Of a stretch of DNA of 64,000 nt, positions 48,001 to 61,955 are shown piece after piece. This stretch comes from Pyrocephalus nanus. Its lineage: Eukaryota > Chordata > Aves > Passeriformes > Tyrannidae. The position numbers and the translations under genes are program-made. The notes under the pieces are model-generated. The model was not told the origin of the DNA. It ran no database searches and saw only the letters and a program-made list of their open reading frames with translations. The stretch is from contig CM076259.1 of NCBI GenBank assembly GCA_038380795.1, positions 71,701,741 to 71,765,740 on the forward strand. Reading direction: 5' to 3'. Each line of letters starts with the position of its first letter. Position 1 is the stretch's first letter.

Positions 48001-49429
48001 TAGCACCTTTACTACTGTAAGTTCACTACAGGGAATAAATACGTCAGTGATGGAGTCTATCCACACTTCTAGTACAATCTCACCGCAGGAAAAGCTTTTG
48101 TATGAAGAATGATCTTGGAAAGGCTATTTTGCCACAGCTCAGCAGCTTTAAGTTATTTATTTGTCTTTCTTATTTCATTATCAAAGAATGTCAAACACAG
48201 CTCAGTGCAAAAGTTGCTTTGCAAATTAGTAAAAAAACCCAACTTAATGTATTCAGGATTTAATCATTCCTTCAAGAAATAAATTACAAAAACCATTGAA
48301 AATGCTTTTAAGTGTTTTTAAGTGTTTTTAAACTTATTTTATTCCTAATGTTGGTTTTAAATGATAATTGTGTGGAGTATCATATAATAAAGGGTGTGTG
48401 AAATAGGTGCAGACACAAAAAAAACCCCAAACAAACACAAATGAGGTAAGTCTGAAATAGGATGTGAAATTTCAGGAAGGGAATATGTATATAGTTAATT
48501 ATGCATATATATATAGTTAATTTTGATTCAATCAGTTCAACATATGAACAGTATTCTGAGTAGGTACTTTCAAATTCTATATCACTTAGACATCTATGTT
48601 TTATTTACATTTGATATGTAAGGACTTTTTTTCATATTAACTTGTAATTTCTTCCTGAATTTTATTGAAAGATAAATTAGTTTGAAGATAAAAATTTATT
48701 AGGTTATAATCTTGCAAATATTTTTTACTAGTTCTCTGAATTAATTCATAGCAACATTGCTAAAGTGCACAAAATGCTGCAAATAGTAAAACAAAACATG
48801 GTTGACTCTACCTTGGAATATTTCTCTTTACTTCAGAAATTACACTATGCTATTATGCAGTTAGACTCTATTAATTTTTTATTTACTGGTTCACTGCTTT
48901 TAAATCAACACTTGTGTTTTGCTATCTGAGCCCTTAACTTACTGTAGAAAATCGGTTCAGAAACATTCTGATACATCTGCTCTTGAGGTCTCAAATAATA
49001 ACTGGGGAACAATTTTGAAGAGATAATTGAAATGACATATTGCTCAATTCATGCCAACTTTATAAACATCTATTTAGCATATCAGCCCTGATGCTAAGCT
49101 TTAAAAGAATTTTTTCTTCTTTCAAGGAGACCTCAATGACTTTTTCGTAATGAAACAATAAAAACTAACGCTCATAAAAGGTAAAAAATCTAAAAAATCA
49201 CCTCTGTATGCTTAAGATAGCACAAACAGTATGAAGATGAGACTCTTCAAGCATCATTTCCACTTACACTTAATATAGAATGTTTGTCTTTGTGAGAGAC
49301 TGAGATGGTTAATCTGAATGGTTAATCTGACTGAATGGCTTAATCACCGTTAAGACTGATGAAAGACTTTTGTCCACTGTAGCAAATTGGGCAAAGAAAC
49401 AACTGCTCATCGAACTTAAGACAAGGAAT
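45004..49429. other. AT-rich non-coding stretch
   Basis: No gene or interspersed repeat recognised in about 4.4 kb. Small local duplications occur: AGTGTTTTTA units at 48305-48332, TATATATAGTTAATT at 48487-48525, and GGTTAATCTGA at 49307-49333. The longest frame is a 98-codon minus-strand one (46764-47060) without motifs. Confidence 0.6.
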
Positions 49430-49893
49430 TACTGGAGAAGGTCTAGTGGAGGGCTATGAAGATCATTAGGGGACTGAAGCATCTCTCTTATTGGGGAAGG
49501 CTGAGGAGGCAGGGACTGTTCAGCCTTGGGAAGAGACAACTGAGAGAGAATCTTATCAATCCATACAACTATCTTGAGGATGTGTGTCAAGAGGTCAGGA
49601 ACACTCTTTCCAGTGGCATCCAGCAACAGGACAAAGGACAAGGGCACAAACTGTAACACAGGAGATTCCCTATGTATACAAGGAAAAACTGTCCTGTGAG
49701 GGTGATAGGGCATTTTTCAGGGGGTGAACAGGCTGCCCAGAGAGACTGTGGAGTGTCCTTATATGGTGATATTGAAAACCCTCCTGGACATGATCTTATG
49801 CAAACTGCTCTAGTTGAAGCTATTTTAGCTGGGGGTTGGCCTAAACGATCTCCAAAGCTCCCTTCCAACCCTAAGCATTCTGTGACTAAAATG
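49430..49893 (+). mobile_element. CR1 retrotransposon, 5'-truncated
   Basis: A frame at 49456-49656 reads MKIIRGLKHLSY, then LFSLGKRQLRENLINPYNYL, the CR1 C-terminal region. The nucleotide homology continues with GAACAGGCTGCCCAGAGAGA, CTCCTGGACATGATCTTATG and CCTAAACGATCTCCAAAGCT and ends at CATTCTGTGACT near 49893. Its 3' end is of a type different from the other long copies (a CCTTCCAACCCTAAGCATTC terminus). It is inactive. Confidence 0.9.
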
Positions 49894-50559
49894 GGGTGAA
49901 AGCTCTGGGAAAAAAAAAGAGCTGTTAGAGAATTCATAAACTTCTGTGAGATTGAGAGAACTTCTGTGAGATTTCCTGGATCAGAGAGGAAATGGAGAAG
50001 TTTTAAACTGAAATCTTGGAACAAAAGTGACACAAAACCCCCTGGAGAAAAAGATGTAGAGCTGAGAAAGGAAGGAAGAATTATTTATAAAGATAGGATT
50101 AATTAGATTCCCAAGAATAAAATGTTTCTTCTAGTCTTCTGTACTGTGAACACTGAAAGTCATAAAAGACAGCCAGAACATTTTGTGTGCAAAGAAGTTT
50201 GTCTTAAATGATTCAATTTCGACAAGTGAAAGTCAGTTCCAAAGCTGGATAAAATGGAATTTCACATATACTCCAGAAGGTCTTAACTGAACCCTCAAAT
50301 AAATAAGGCATTACACAAGGTTTCATACTGGCCAATAATTTCAGTTTGCAAACTATAAGATTAGATTTATTATGCATGCTACCATATTTATTTTATTTCT
50401 GAGGAGGTGCCATATTTTGAGGAATAACTTGGTTTGGTGAAGAATTTCTGAATTTAATTTGGTGACATATTGTGGAAAGGACAATATTAACTATTACAGG
50501 GAAAGGAACTGTCACGATCACGTTTAATAATTATCTTTGTTTCCTGAAAAGGACAATAC
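49894..50559. other. Non-coding gap
   Basis: No gene. A local duplication of about 22 bp (CTTCTGTGAGATT, 49940-49972) is present. Confidence 0.55.
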
Positions 50560-50672
50560 TATACCTGGTCTAGTGAAAGGTATGCCTGCCCATGGCAAGA
50601 GGATTGAAACTAGAGGATATTTAAAATCCTTTCCAACCCAAGCCATTCTAAGATTCTATAATTCTATAATGT
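50560..50672 (+). mobile_element. Short CR1 3' end
   Basis: Very short 5'-truncated copy: CCTGCCCATGGCAAGAGGAT, then TTTCCAACCCAAGCCATTCT and repeated ATTCTATAATTCTATAATG at the terminus. The subtype is the one ending in CCCAAGCCATTCTAAG, different from the copies near 16, 24 and 39 kb. Confidence 0.88.
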
Positions 50673-53600
50673 TTTTAAACTGATAAAGAATGAATGAAGC
50701 TAACAAGGCTACATAACAGTTTTCTCCAGCAGATCAATTCATTTGTGTCTGTAGGACTCCTATGAATAAGAATTCACAGTGGATGTCCTTCTTTCTTTAC
50801 ATTTCTTCAAACAAATCAGTTCAGTCTAATATTCTTTTGAACAGTTCAAGGTCTCTTTTATCTGAGAAGGAAGTAGGTGCTCATCTAGAGAGTTCAGGTT
50901 ACAACAAGAAGTTCAAGATTGTATATGCTTGATTTGTTCTACTTAGTAACTCTTGTCTTTGGACGCAAAAACCTACTGAAACATATTGCAGTTTCCCTTA
51001 GAAGTTCTCTTAAAACCACTCACATCTATTTCTATTCCATATAAAACATATGTTGTGGGTTTTTGTTGTTTTTACTGTATACTTGCCCAGTTCAATAGAT
51101 GGTATAACTTCCATTTGTTTTGGCATTGTTTAGTAGATATGTTTTTTGGGTTTTGGTGGGGCTTTTTTAATAAGTTTGGGAAGCAGAAATGAAAATCACC
51201 TGCTTATCTTGCCTTACAATTGCTTTACAATTGAGTTGTAACTAAGTAAGGTCAAGTAAAAATTGTTCTTTTTTTTGAGTAACTAAGGATAATTCTATTG
51301 ATGTCATATCCTGGAGTACTAAGTGGGGCAGGTTCACAACAAGGCATAAGAAGTAGGGAGCCTACAATGTAGATAAGGACAGGAAGACTCCTTGGTAATG
51401 ACAAATAAGGAACAAAGTATAAAGATGGGAAGAAGGTTCCTAAAGGAGACCATACTGCGTTACAACCAATAAATTAATTGATAATTGTTGAATTCCTTCT
51501 AATGCAACAAAATATTTACTTTTGAATTTTTCTGACTCAGTTGATTTGAGTGTTTACCATTTCAGAAAAATCATGTCACTTTGCATTCTGACAAAAAAAA
51601 AAAAGACTGGGGTAGAAAGACATTCTGCAGTTTTAAACATTGCCCTAGTCCTAGATAACCACCATCAGGTAGAAGAGATTAAAGAAAGAGATCTTGCTAA
51701 CTCTGAGACTTACTTTTTTTTTTTTAATCTACTTCAACTGACCATCCTTGCTATGCCTATCATCTTGGTACCATTCTGACTACTCTTCCTGAAGGTTATA
51801 CAGAACAGATAGTGGAGTGGGAAGCACTTATATCCATGATAATCATCACCTGTTGCTGTGGCCTATAAAGATATTTAGGAAAAAACTACAGATGAATATT
51901 TTTTAATTATTTTCCTGTCTTCCAGTGTTTTACCATTGTGAGAATCAAGAAGACTGAAAAAGAGGATTCAGTCTGACATTCTCTAGATATTCAGCATGGG
52001 ATGCATTGCTATTCTGAAAATATTTAATCTAGGGATCATTTTATTAGACAATAAGTTTTTCACAAAAACAAGAGTTGGCTGTTGATTCTATGTTTTCTTT
52101 CTGATTTTACGAGGTAGCATGTTTTAACAATAAAGCCTAAAAATGAGACTTAGAAATCTTACTTCTTACCTTTACTAATAAGTATCTTGTAACCTTAAGG
52201 TCACTTTATTTTGTTACTTTTATTTATTAAATAGGATAAAATTTCATTATTTTTGTCACAAAAAAAAAGGTAAAATATTGAATAGAGGCCTAAGTTTAAG
52301 ATGTAATTTATATATTCAAATATTCTCTAAGTTTAAAGCACTGAAACGATATAGTTAGTCTTTTACTACTTTAGATGACTTATAAAAAATTTGAAACATT
52401 GAAATGATTAAGCAGTAATGCAAGACATCTAGTGGAAGGATAAACAGTTTAGATTTAGCTAAATTAAAAACATTCTCATTGTTAGTATGACTTGCTATCC
52501 CACCACTTTAAACCAAATCCAGATGATCTTTATCTCTTTGCTACCACAAACAATTTTTTTTTCTATATGAATACATAGCACAGGAAAGTCTGGGAATATT
52601 GTCATTATCATAAATATAAAGCTATTTTTATAGAATAGATACTTTAATCTGAATGTGTATTTGGATAGAAGACAAGAATCTTCAAATAAACTGGGAGTTT
52701 TTTTAGAGTTAATGCTAATACTTTCCTCCACTACTCCCCAAAACGTATTTAGCCAAGATAAGTTTCCCCAAAGTGCAGTAAGATGGAAAATCACAGAATG
52801 TCTTCTAACATGATCTGTAAGAGCAAATTCAAGTTTCCAGTCCATTTAAATTATTGTGATAATTTATTTGAAATTTAATTTTAATTAATATTGCAAAAAT
52901 TGTTTAAGCTTTATCAAAACATATAGTAGGATTAACACATTAATAGAAGAACTTTGGGCAGAAAAAACATATTTCCATAGGAAATGTAATTTCTGAGATG
53001 AATCAGCATTAATTCACAGAATTCCACACTATGGACTACAGAGTAGTTGTTATAAATCCCTGAGCTTCAGTCTGCAAACACTTAAGGAATGCATCATTTC
53101 ATGCATTTTGACCCAAACACAATGAAGTTACTAAGTAAGAACCATACTTTGAGGCTTACTGGAGTAAATGCAAAGTAAGTCCAAATTTCAGTTGGCTTTG
53201 GGTCAGGCCCTACACAAAAATATGAATGTAATGGATATGAAGGTTTGTACATATATTTGAGCATTGGGTTTCTCGGGGCCTTCTACATCTTCAGTCTTGT
53301 ACCGAAGTATCTTATAAAATCTCATGAAAACTTTTCATAGATCATTTAAGAAAATATTTCCTTTTAATAGATAACATTAAAAGGACTCACAAATCACAAA
53401 GAAAAAATATTTTCTGGTTGATAGGAGTATTTTTTTCATGTTTTAATTCTATTTAATATACTATTTCCTAATATATCTCATTGTTTCTGTCAAATTACAG
53501 GATAGATGACCTGTGTGTTTGTTGGGTTTTTTGCCACCAAATATCAGGGGACATATGATCTGAAATCAGAATTTGAATTTATTTGCCATTCCTCATGGAT

Positions 53601-56185
53601 TCTTAGTGATGTCATCCTCTACATACCTATTTAGAGAGTCCTGTACAATTATAGTCTTATTAACGATAGTAACTTATTAATTGGGATAAACCTACTGATA
53701 AAGAACATACATTAAATGAAAGGAAAGATAGTTCTGTAGGTCTTGCAGCCTGCAAGATTAAGGCAAACTCAGGGGTGATAAAACTGAGACAAAAGATTAC
53801 ATTTCACTCTCTGAGTGAAAGCATAAAGATAATCTTTTACCTACTTCTGTGGTGTGAATTTGGATAAAGAGCCAAGAAGACACAGGTGACATAAGGCTAA
53901 GTATTGCAATCACTAACTTTTAAGAATCAGAGTTCCAGACCCCTGGGCCCTGCACCTGCTCTTCTTGCCACGTAGATTCCAAACAAATCATATACACAGT
54001 GTGAGAAGTAAGTTACTTGGTGTTAACTACACGGGAAGTTTGGAGAGAACAATGAAAGAACAGAATAATCTGCTCATTTAGCAGATACTTAGAAAAACCA
54101 CTTATGCATTTTAAGCTTATCCTGAAGACATCCTTTCTGTAACAAAGAAAGACAAAAAATGTTTTTCCATCTGTGTGATTCTGCTTCCTTATTAAACAGT
54201 AATTAGGAGATAAAACACTTGCCTAAATTAATTTTCCTCTCAGCAACAAGACACACCTGCCCAGAATAAAACAAAAATCAAACAGCTATAGTCAGTCATA
54301 GCAGTTTCTGTTCTTATTTTGCAGTTGTGTATTTCTCCTTTATTTTTTTCTCCATTGAAAATGTAAGGCTTGACTAGATCATCAACAGATATTATGATTC
54401 TACAGGCAAAAGATTTTTGCATTTGCTAGGAACGGTAGTTTGTATTCACTGAATAATATTTTTGTATGTCAACATTAAATATATATCGGCTAAAGAATAC
54501 AGACAAAATACCCCAATCACATTCTACCCCATTCTACAAGACCTAAGTATGAAATACAAATTTTTAACATTAGGAGACCTAATATCTCTCCGTGTAGTCC
54601 AGCAGTTTTATTTACTTGGCTTAGCTTTAACAGCAGTTTTCAAACATCCAGATGACTATGACTTACTTTGGTTTTGGTTTAGCTTACTTCTGTACAACAA
54701 TCTGACATTGTACCTATTCTTCTAATAATTTTGATAGACCTCTGCAACTATTAAATGCTAAATCCAAAGGGGTACATGTAGAATAAACTATGAGCCTAGA
54801 ATAAAACTCAGTGTAGAGAACTGACTGCAGAATAACAAAGGCCTCGAAACTGTTTAGAGGTGATGATGACAGAGGCTCCATGTCTGTGAACTTATCAATG
54901 ATCAATTAATTGTCATTAAAGGGATAAAACATGCAGGGCAAAGCAAACCTTTTCTTAGGAATTATAAATATGGATATTATGTGGAAATGGAGACCAGTAA
55001 AGAAAGGACAAAGTTTAGAAAATTTTAGAAAATACATGAACTTAGACCTTAGAATAAAGAGGAGTAAACGCCCCTGTTAAAATTATAGTTTTCCCAGTGG
55101 AGGAGCTGATGACCTTTCCACATGCCCACTCTCCAGCTCCTTCTTAGTAAATATTGACGCCTTTGACCCTAAGACCCAGAAGGGGATGGAAAGTTGAGTC
55201 CTATATTGAAGAAAAGGTGAGGATGTTAAAAGATAATAAGTACATGTGTATGAGGGAGTATGTGTATGAGTCTGTATGTGCTTCTGTAACAATTCAAAGC
55301 TTTGTTATAAGTGGAGTTTTGTTTTCTAGGTCACTTAGGCTCTAAGGGTCAGTGCCGTGATGACTGGACTAATAATAACTCTTCAGCTGGACCAATGTAA
55401 CCTGCAGTGTTTAAAGTTGTTTTTTATAAGAGCGTGTCTGCATTGGGCTGCTCTTGAGAAACAGCTTTAAGGTCTACACAAACAACTCTCCTATTTAATT
55501 GTATTTGAAGAATTTATTATTTTTTTCTTCTATTTAAGCCAGAAAGACATCTAACATATAGTTCACTTCAAAATCAATTTGAAAAATCAAATTTCCAAAG
55601 CAAAGGAAGCACAGAACAGAAGCAACTTCACGCCTAGTTGAAATAATTGAAGAGTTTACAGTTTTTAATGACTGACTCTTGGATCTGAAGGATTTTCCCA
55701 CTTCATCAGAGATACTTTATCAAATAAAACAGAAAAGTTAACTTAATCACTTTAGATAAACTTCTTCCCTTAGCCATGTATTTGAAAAGAAATAACTCAT
55801 CAAAACCAGATTTTTTAAGAGGGTTTATTCTACGTATGATTTCGCATTTACCTGCTATGCAGTCTTCTGCCAATTTATCTGGTTAGTAAATATTGAATCC
55901 CTCAGCTATATGAGAAGTCTATTCTGGGCTCAATTTTTTTCTTGGACCTGACCCTAGTTTCATCTGCCTAATGTAAAAGCACAGTTCCATTTGTCAAAAA
56001 CAGATGTGAAAGTAATTTTAGAGTGACAGTGAAATGAGGGGAATTAATGAGTACCTCATTATAGCAAACATATGTGAAACAGCCATGAAGCTATTTGACA
56101 TTCATAATTTTTTGACTTGTCCCAGAATTGTTCTTCAAGAAATTGCTATAATGATTTTTATTGGGTTTTTTATGTGGTAGTTTCC

Positions 56186-56216
56186 TTTTTTTTTTTTTTT
56201 TTCCCTTTTTTTTTTT
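56186..56216. repeat. T-rich homopolymer run
   Basis: T17, then CCC, then T11. A possible decayed antisense poly-A tail, with no body recognised. Confidence 0.8.
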
Positions 56217-57374
56217 AACATTATAGTATAGGTTTTTGGTTTCTTGGAAGATCTTGGAAGATCAACAGTCACTTATAATATATTTAATTATGTCAGCTTA
56301 TATTTAAATATGATAAGACAAGGGGCATTTGATAGAGTTGATAATAAAATAATTACACCCAGAACATTTCATTGGGGATTATTGGTGAAGCATGGAAGTC
56401 ACCCTTATCTTTCTTACCAAGTATATACTTATTTTGATAGTGTTTATCCCTTGTTTAGAAGGCATAACTCATTAATAGCATGACAAAATAAAACACTCAG
56501 AAATACAAATAATATCTGTCTCTCACCTAGGCTGAAGTCTAATTTTTCACTGTTAAAGGATTTATTTAATTTTTTTATTCCTTGATTGGCATTTTCCCAC
56601 TTATCTATATTTTTAACTTAGAAAGAAATGAAATAAAAATGTCAGAAAGGACCAAGAATATAATTTTTAAGCTACTAGAATAGTATTTTATTTGCTTCTG
56701 TGCAAATGAATGTACTCTGGATGAGTGCTGCCCTACAAACGTAGATCCAAGTAATACAAGAAGCAGTTGAAATGGGCTTGCGATGAGGCCAGAACTAGAA
56801 AAGCATATATGGTGGAAAGACACATGGGAGAAGTTCCCTGGGAATCCATAGTCTATCTAACTCTTCCTGAAGCCTTTTCAGCCTGGTTATGACAGTAAAA
56901 CATTCAAATTCAAAATTTACGACAAAATTAATCTAAGAGCTGTTATTAGATATATTTTTTGCACCAGGAGTTTCTCACATAGGAAACAACAGAATAATGA
57001 AGTGGAAATTATTATAAGACTACACTATGTTCTACCAGCATTGGTGGGGAAAGGACTGATTCTAGTCCTGGATACTTAATACATATTTTGAACTGGATTT
57101 CCAGAGAACAAATAATTCTCCTAATGGTACAGCTCTGCTCCTTGGATAGGCTGTCCCTGACAAAAGACCAGTTTTCCTAAGTTTCCATTTCTGGGCAGCC
57201 TCACATGAGAACCTGCCTATCTGCCTACTCTTAATAAGCCAAAGTCTGCTCTTCTGAAACCCAAGGTCTGCTACATGCCTTTCTCTCTTTGCCTGGGAGT
57301 TAAATTTGTTGGAAATTATCACATAGGATTTTTCTCTGTTTTTGTTTCTCAATCTCAAATGTCCCAAATAATTC

Positions 57375-57430
57375 TTTTTTTTTCTTTTTTTTTTTTTTTT
57401 TTTTAAATTCTAAAAAAAAAAAAAAAAAAA
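57375..57430. repeat. Facing T-run and A-run (inverted homopolymer pair)
   Basis: Nine T, one C and twenty T (57375-57404), then the 7-base spacer AAATTCT, then nineteen A (57412-57430). The arms are self-complementary and could fold back. It may come from two tails meeting, or from template switching. Confidence 0.85.
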
Positions 57431-58098
57431 GGAGGAAAAAGCCATGTAATTACACCAAAAATTTTATGTGGATTACACTATACATATTATATCTAATTTT
57501 GGTATTAAAGCAAAGTAGTTTATTTTCACCAACAAAAATTGTCAGAAAAACAATTAAGAAGTATTTAGACGAACAGTCAAAATGTTGCTTGTAAACAGAA
57601 TTTGAAAAAAAACTCCTAGTTTAGAGGTGATGGGTAATGAAATAAGTCAACAAAATAAACAAGAGGAGTACAAATAATGGTAAAAGAGCACAGTAAATTA
57701 CGCAAACATATTCAGAAAATAAAATCTCATGTTGTTCTTATATATATAATTTTACTGGTATCAAATTTTAATGTTTATGCTCAGAGTCATCAAAGTACAC
57801 ATCTTTTTCTCATGAACTGGTTTTTCTTTTTTATTATTTTTTAAGATTTTCCAAATGTAAATTTGTGAATTTCAGCCGTAGTTCTATAACTTGTCAGAAG
57901 TCTATTGAAATTCTTAAACATATGCAAGTCCTGTGTTAATCTCTTGTAAATTAACAGTATTACACTCTCATGTTCTGTAGTCCTCTGAATGAATGGCAGG
58001 TAACTTGAGTATGCCTACACAGATTACATATATGCTCAAGCTCTGGAATGAAAAAGCACTAAAATTGTGTTAAAAGGAATGATTAGTTCCCTCATCAG

Positions 58099-58124
58099 AA
58101 AAAAAAAAAAAAAAAGAAAAAAAA
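58099..58124. repeat. A-rich homopolymer run
   Basis: A17, G, then A8. No flanking retroelement is recognised. Confidence 0.85.
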
Positions 58125-58743
58125 GCAGCAGGAAAGAAGACTAGGAGACAATTCTATGGAAATATGTGTATAAAATTTAAATTTTAATAGAGATATTAAG
58201 CTAAATTTAGTTGAGGTAGTGGAGGAAGGTAGCCTGCAAGAACAGCAAACCTCATGATTTGTAAATATACATAGAAAATGCCAATTTTTTTAAAATATTT
58301 TGCTTCCTATATTTAGTAGAACATAGATTGATTTACAATATCTCTGTGATTAGATAACAATGGCACTATAGAGTTTTTTACTGATTTCCCCTCATTAAAT
58401 GGTAGTGTTTCCTTCTCTCTGTTTAAAACCTTTCTCAAAAAATTGCAGCAGAATAAAACAACATTACCCTTAAGCTTTTAATGTACTTTGGAGGATCATA
58501 TTTTCTTTTCAGACTACATGAAAAAGGAAAGGGAATGTAGATGGATATAACTCATTTTCCTTTGTATTCTCATTGGTTTTTAATTATTTATTCTTGGATA
58601 TGTGTATTGTCTACCTAAATGGCAGGATCCTCAGGACAAAATTAGTTTTGTCTCTGTACAGTACTCTAAGGCTGGAATTGAAAATTGTGTATAATGACAA
58701 GTATTGCTGTGATATGATTAATCAACTGTACCAATTAAAACAT

Positions 58744-58775
58744 GTCCTTATGTTCTATGTTCTTATGTTCTATGT
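58744..58775. repeat. Short tandem repeat, ~16-bp unit, two copies
   Basis: CTTATGTTCTATGTT is followed directly by CTTATGTTCTATGTG, a recent local duplication. Confidence 0.8.
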
Positions 58776-59967
58776 GTTAAGTGGACTGATGGTAGAGATA
58801 AAAATTTGATGTTGTCTGTTTGTTTACTGCCAAAATAGTCAGATATTAATATCAAAACTTTCCACTACCCTTTGGGAAAAAACATTTTTCATGTTTTTCG
58901 TGAATATATCAGAACTGCATGGTAGAAATGCTGCAATACTGACTGCTAATATTATTGGCCTGGGTGTCTGAACTTTTTTGAAGTGGAAATGTAAAAGAAG
59001 ATTCATGATGGTCGTTTGACAAATATTTTCACAGGATGGAAAAGGTTCAGATCAGACATCATGAAGACTACAAGAGGAAGCAGATAGAATACCCTAGATA
59101 TTTTATTTCCATAATGTGTCGGCAGAATCCTCACAGATTAGGAATGACATTTTGAATGAATCCCTTCTGTGCTTTAGTTTGCATCATGAAATGGTACCCA
59201 ACTTCTTGAACTGAATTTCTTTCAGATGAAGCTGAAAAATGTGATCCCTGACTATACTAAAATGCCATATATACATGTAGTTCATGACATCAGAGTTGAA
59301 CCAGACTGAAGAAAAAAAAAGAAATCTGGGAAATATCTATATTGTGGACATCAGTGCCTCAGCATTACCTGCTTCACTCTGTGGATCCACTCCTATCTGC
59401 CCTCACTATGCTAGTGTAGACATTGCCTTATTGTCACAAAAGAAATTCCAGTTTGAAGGGAAGTATTTTTATAGGACTTGTAGTAGGTAGATGTACCCGC
59501 CATACTCTTTACTACCTAGGCAATGTTTCTTCTCTTTCTCCAGTTTTATATTTAATCAACCAATTCATTCTTTTGCTTTTCCTTCATCTTCTTTCTGTTT
59601 TCTGCTATCTTCTTTCCTATCTTGTTCATAATGGCAAGGGGTTTTTTTTTATCTTCTTTTCTTTATAAATGCAAGTATCTACCACAGCATAAGAAATACA
59701 AGTCAGCATTTCAGTCCAAACCCTGCTTTAGAGGCCTGAAATGACAAAACAAGGTCCCAAAAGGTAATATAATTTGGAACTTCCATCCACAGTTTAGGCT
59801 TCTGACAGTATTCACAAGGCAGTCAGTCAACTCAGCTTAAATTCCCTTTACAGTGTCTAGACTGCACTATATTGTGCCAGTTTTTCTTGTTGAGAAAATT
59901 TGTCCAAAGCAAACCAATTTTTTTTCTCAGTTCATTAGAGGGAGAGCTACAGTGTGAACCAGAACAC

Positions 59968-59970
<3 letters not shown>

Positions 59971-60002
<32 letters not shown>
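59971..60002. repeat. (TA)16 microsatellite
   Basis: Sixteen uninterrupted TA units, likely polymorphic. Confidence 0.95.
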
Positions 60003-60006
<4 letters not shown>

Positions 60007-61913
60007 AAACATATTTTTATTCCACGTAATTCCTTTTTTTTGCACTTCATACCTTGATATATCCCTTTCTCCTATATCTGTTTTATTTATTTAATTTTAA
60101 TATATGCTCCAGTGTTAGGTAGGACAAAAACATGTTCATAAAAAAACACAGTGTTCCCCCACTGCGTTGATTTCAAACAGATGTTTTTCAGTGTTGGTTG
60201 GTTTACATCAAAATAGACCCTTAAGGCTCATTCTTTGTTCTGAATAAAACTGATCATTAGGGAGGAAAAGGAGCATAATAAATGAACAGTATTTAGTTTG
60301 CAAAATTTAAAATATTCTGTTTCCCAAAAGTTCATGTGAGGTGTAAAGACATGATTCACTGAAGATCAAACAGACCAGTCATTTACAATTCTGGATGTTC
60401 AGAGCAAAAGTGTTTGTACTGAGCTAATAAACTGTGGCCTAAAGCACCAAAAAGTTAGGGATTGTCTCATTTTCTTATAAAGCAAGGATTTCTTCAGAAT
60501 ATATATCAATTTAATACAATTCTTATGCACTTTAGCAAAGTTTGTTATGGAATAAGGATCATAATTTTCATTGCTGTGAAACTGTTAGTAGCAGACATGC
60601 AGTTCTGTCTATGAAATGGATGATATGGACTGTCACTTTTGAATAATAGGAAGAAATGTAATAATCAGAAAAGATCAAAAGTGAAAAGAAAATTGGAATT
60701 ATAAGCCTATCAAAGTTCACCTTTTTTCTCTTTGTCCTTATTTTCTGATCATTCTGATCCCTTTATTCACAGTACATCATAGTTTCTTAATGAAGACTTC
60801 TATTGTACATCCTCTTCATGTAACTTCATCAGTTTGGAAAAGTGAGAATAGTAAGAGATGTATACTGCACAGAAGAAGAGTTCTAAAGGCATCAATACAT
60901 ATCTGATATAACTTATTTGTTTGTTTGATTGGTTTTCAGCAAATTGTTCCATATATAGAGAAGATAGTTATGCTTCAGGTATATGTCTCTTTTTGATCTG
61001 ACTGCTGAACCCTATAAAATGTGTTCACTAATCTTAGCAGGCTTTGGTTAGTCTCTCACTGGTGGTCACTCAGAGAGTAGATTTGCTTAATTTTTCCTGG
61101 TGCAACACTAATTTAGGGAAACGCAGTAGGGGAAAAAAGGAAACAACATTCCTTGACTTTGGGGAAAACAAGCTAGAAAGAAGCTTGATTTATGCATGTG
61201 CATATGGTACTTGATTTCATTTTTTATCTGCCAATTATGAAATTAGTTTAATTCATCATATTTTTCCTTATCTACTAATATTGTTACTCTGTTAATTCTC
61301 TTGAAAACAAAATTAAACAAAACAAAAAAGAAAAAAAATTGCTAGGGAGAAAATTAATCCATTTTCAAAGAGTAGTTATACCTTTAAAAAGATAATTTAA
61401 TTCATGTTGCTACTGCTGTATTTGTGCTGCCCAAACTGTTCAAGGGATACTGTACTGAAAAAGTATATCTACCTTCATGATAAAGACAAATTACCAAGAT
61501 AATATATTTGGAAAAAAATAGTGTGTTAATAATTTCAACAGTGCTCCTTCACTACAAAATATCTGTTAAAACCATTCTTTCCTCTTTTCAAATTCTTCCT
61601 GGCACATGTTAAATCACTTACTATGGGGTTCTTTTGGACAAAATGTTTTTTCCTGCCAGGACTGGCTTGAAAGTAGTGTTTCTTCTCCTGAGTATTTAAG
61701 GAAATAAGGATAAGAAGCTTCAGTTTTGCCAAAAAAGGACTTCAAAGCTTGGCCTACAGATGGTTATGCATGCGTGCAATACATGCACTTCATATGTTGC
61801 AAGCTCATTTCACTTCCTCCTCCATCTTTTTAAGTGTTTTTTTGAAATGCCTGCAACAAAACAAGCGTGGTGTACGGGTGGGAGACATTTGAAAGAGAAT
61901 TCTTTTAAGTAAG

Positions 61914-61955
61914 CTTTGAATGTCAAAGATGTGCTTATGGTGTGACAGATGACAG
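61914..61955. promoter_or_regulatory. Candidate cis-regulatory motif cluster (TCF/LEF palindrome, paired TGACAG)
   Basis: CTTTGA-ATG-TCAAAG (61914-61928) is a perfect 6-bp inverted repeat, each arm being a TCF/LEF-like core. Some 14 bp on, TGACAG-A-TGACAG (61943-61955) is a direct pair of MEIS/TGIF-like sites. The flanks from about 61735 to 62000 are less repetitive than the surroundings. The motif meaning is inferred from known consensus sites, and conservation is unknown. Confidence 0.25.

Noticed and set aside
48305..48332. Tandem AGTGTTTTTA units as a minisatellite
   Set aside because: Only about two and a half copies of a T-rich word; a trivial local duplication.
49587..50033. 148-codon minus-strand open frame
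   Set aside because: Antisense to the CR1 at 49430-49893 and its flank; no motif.
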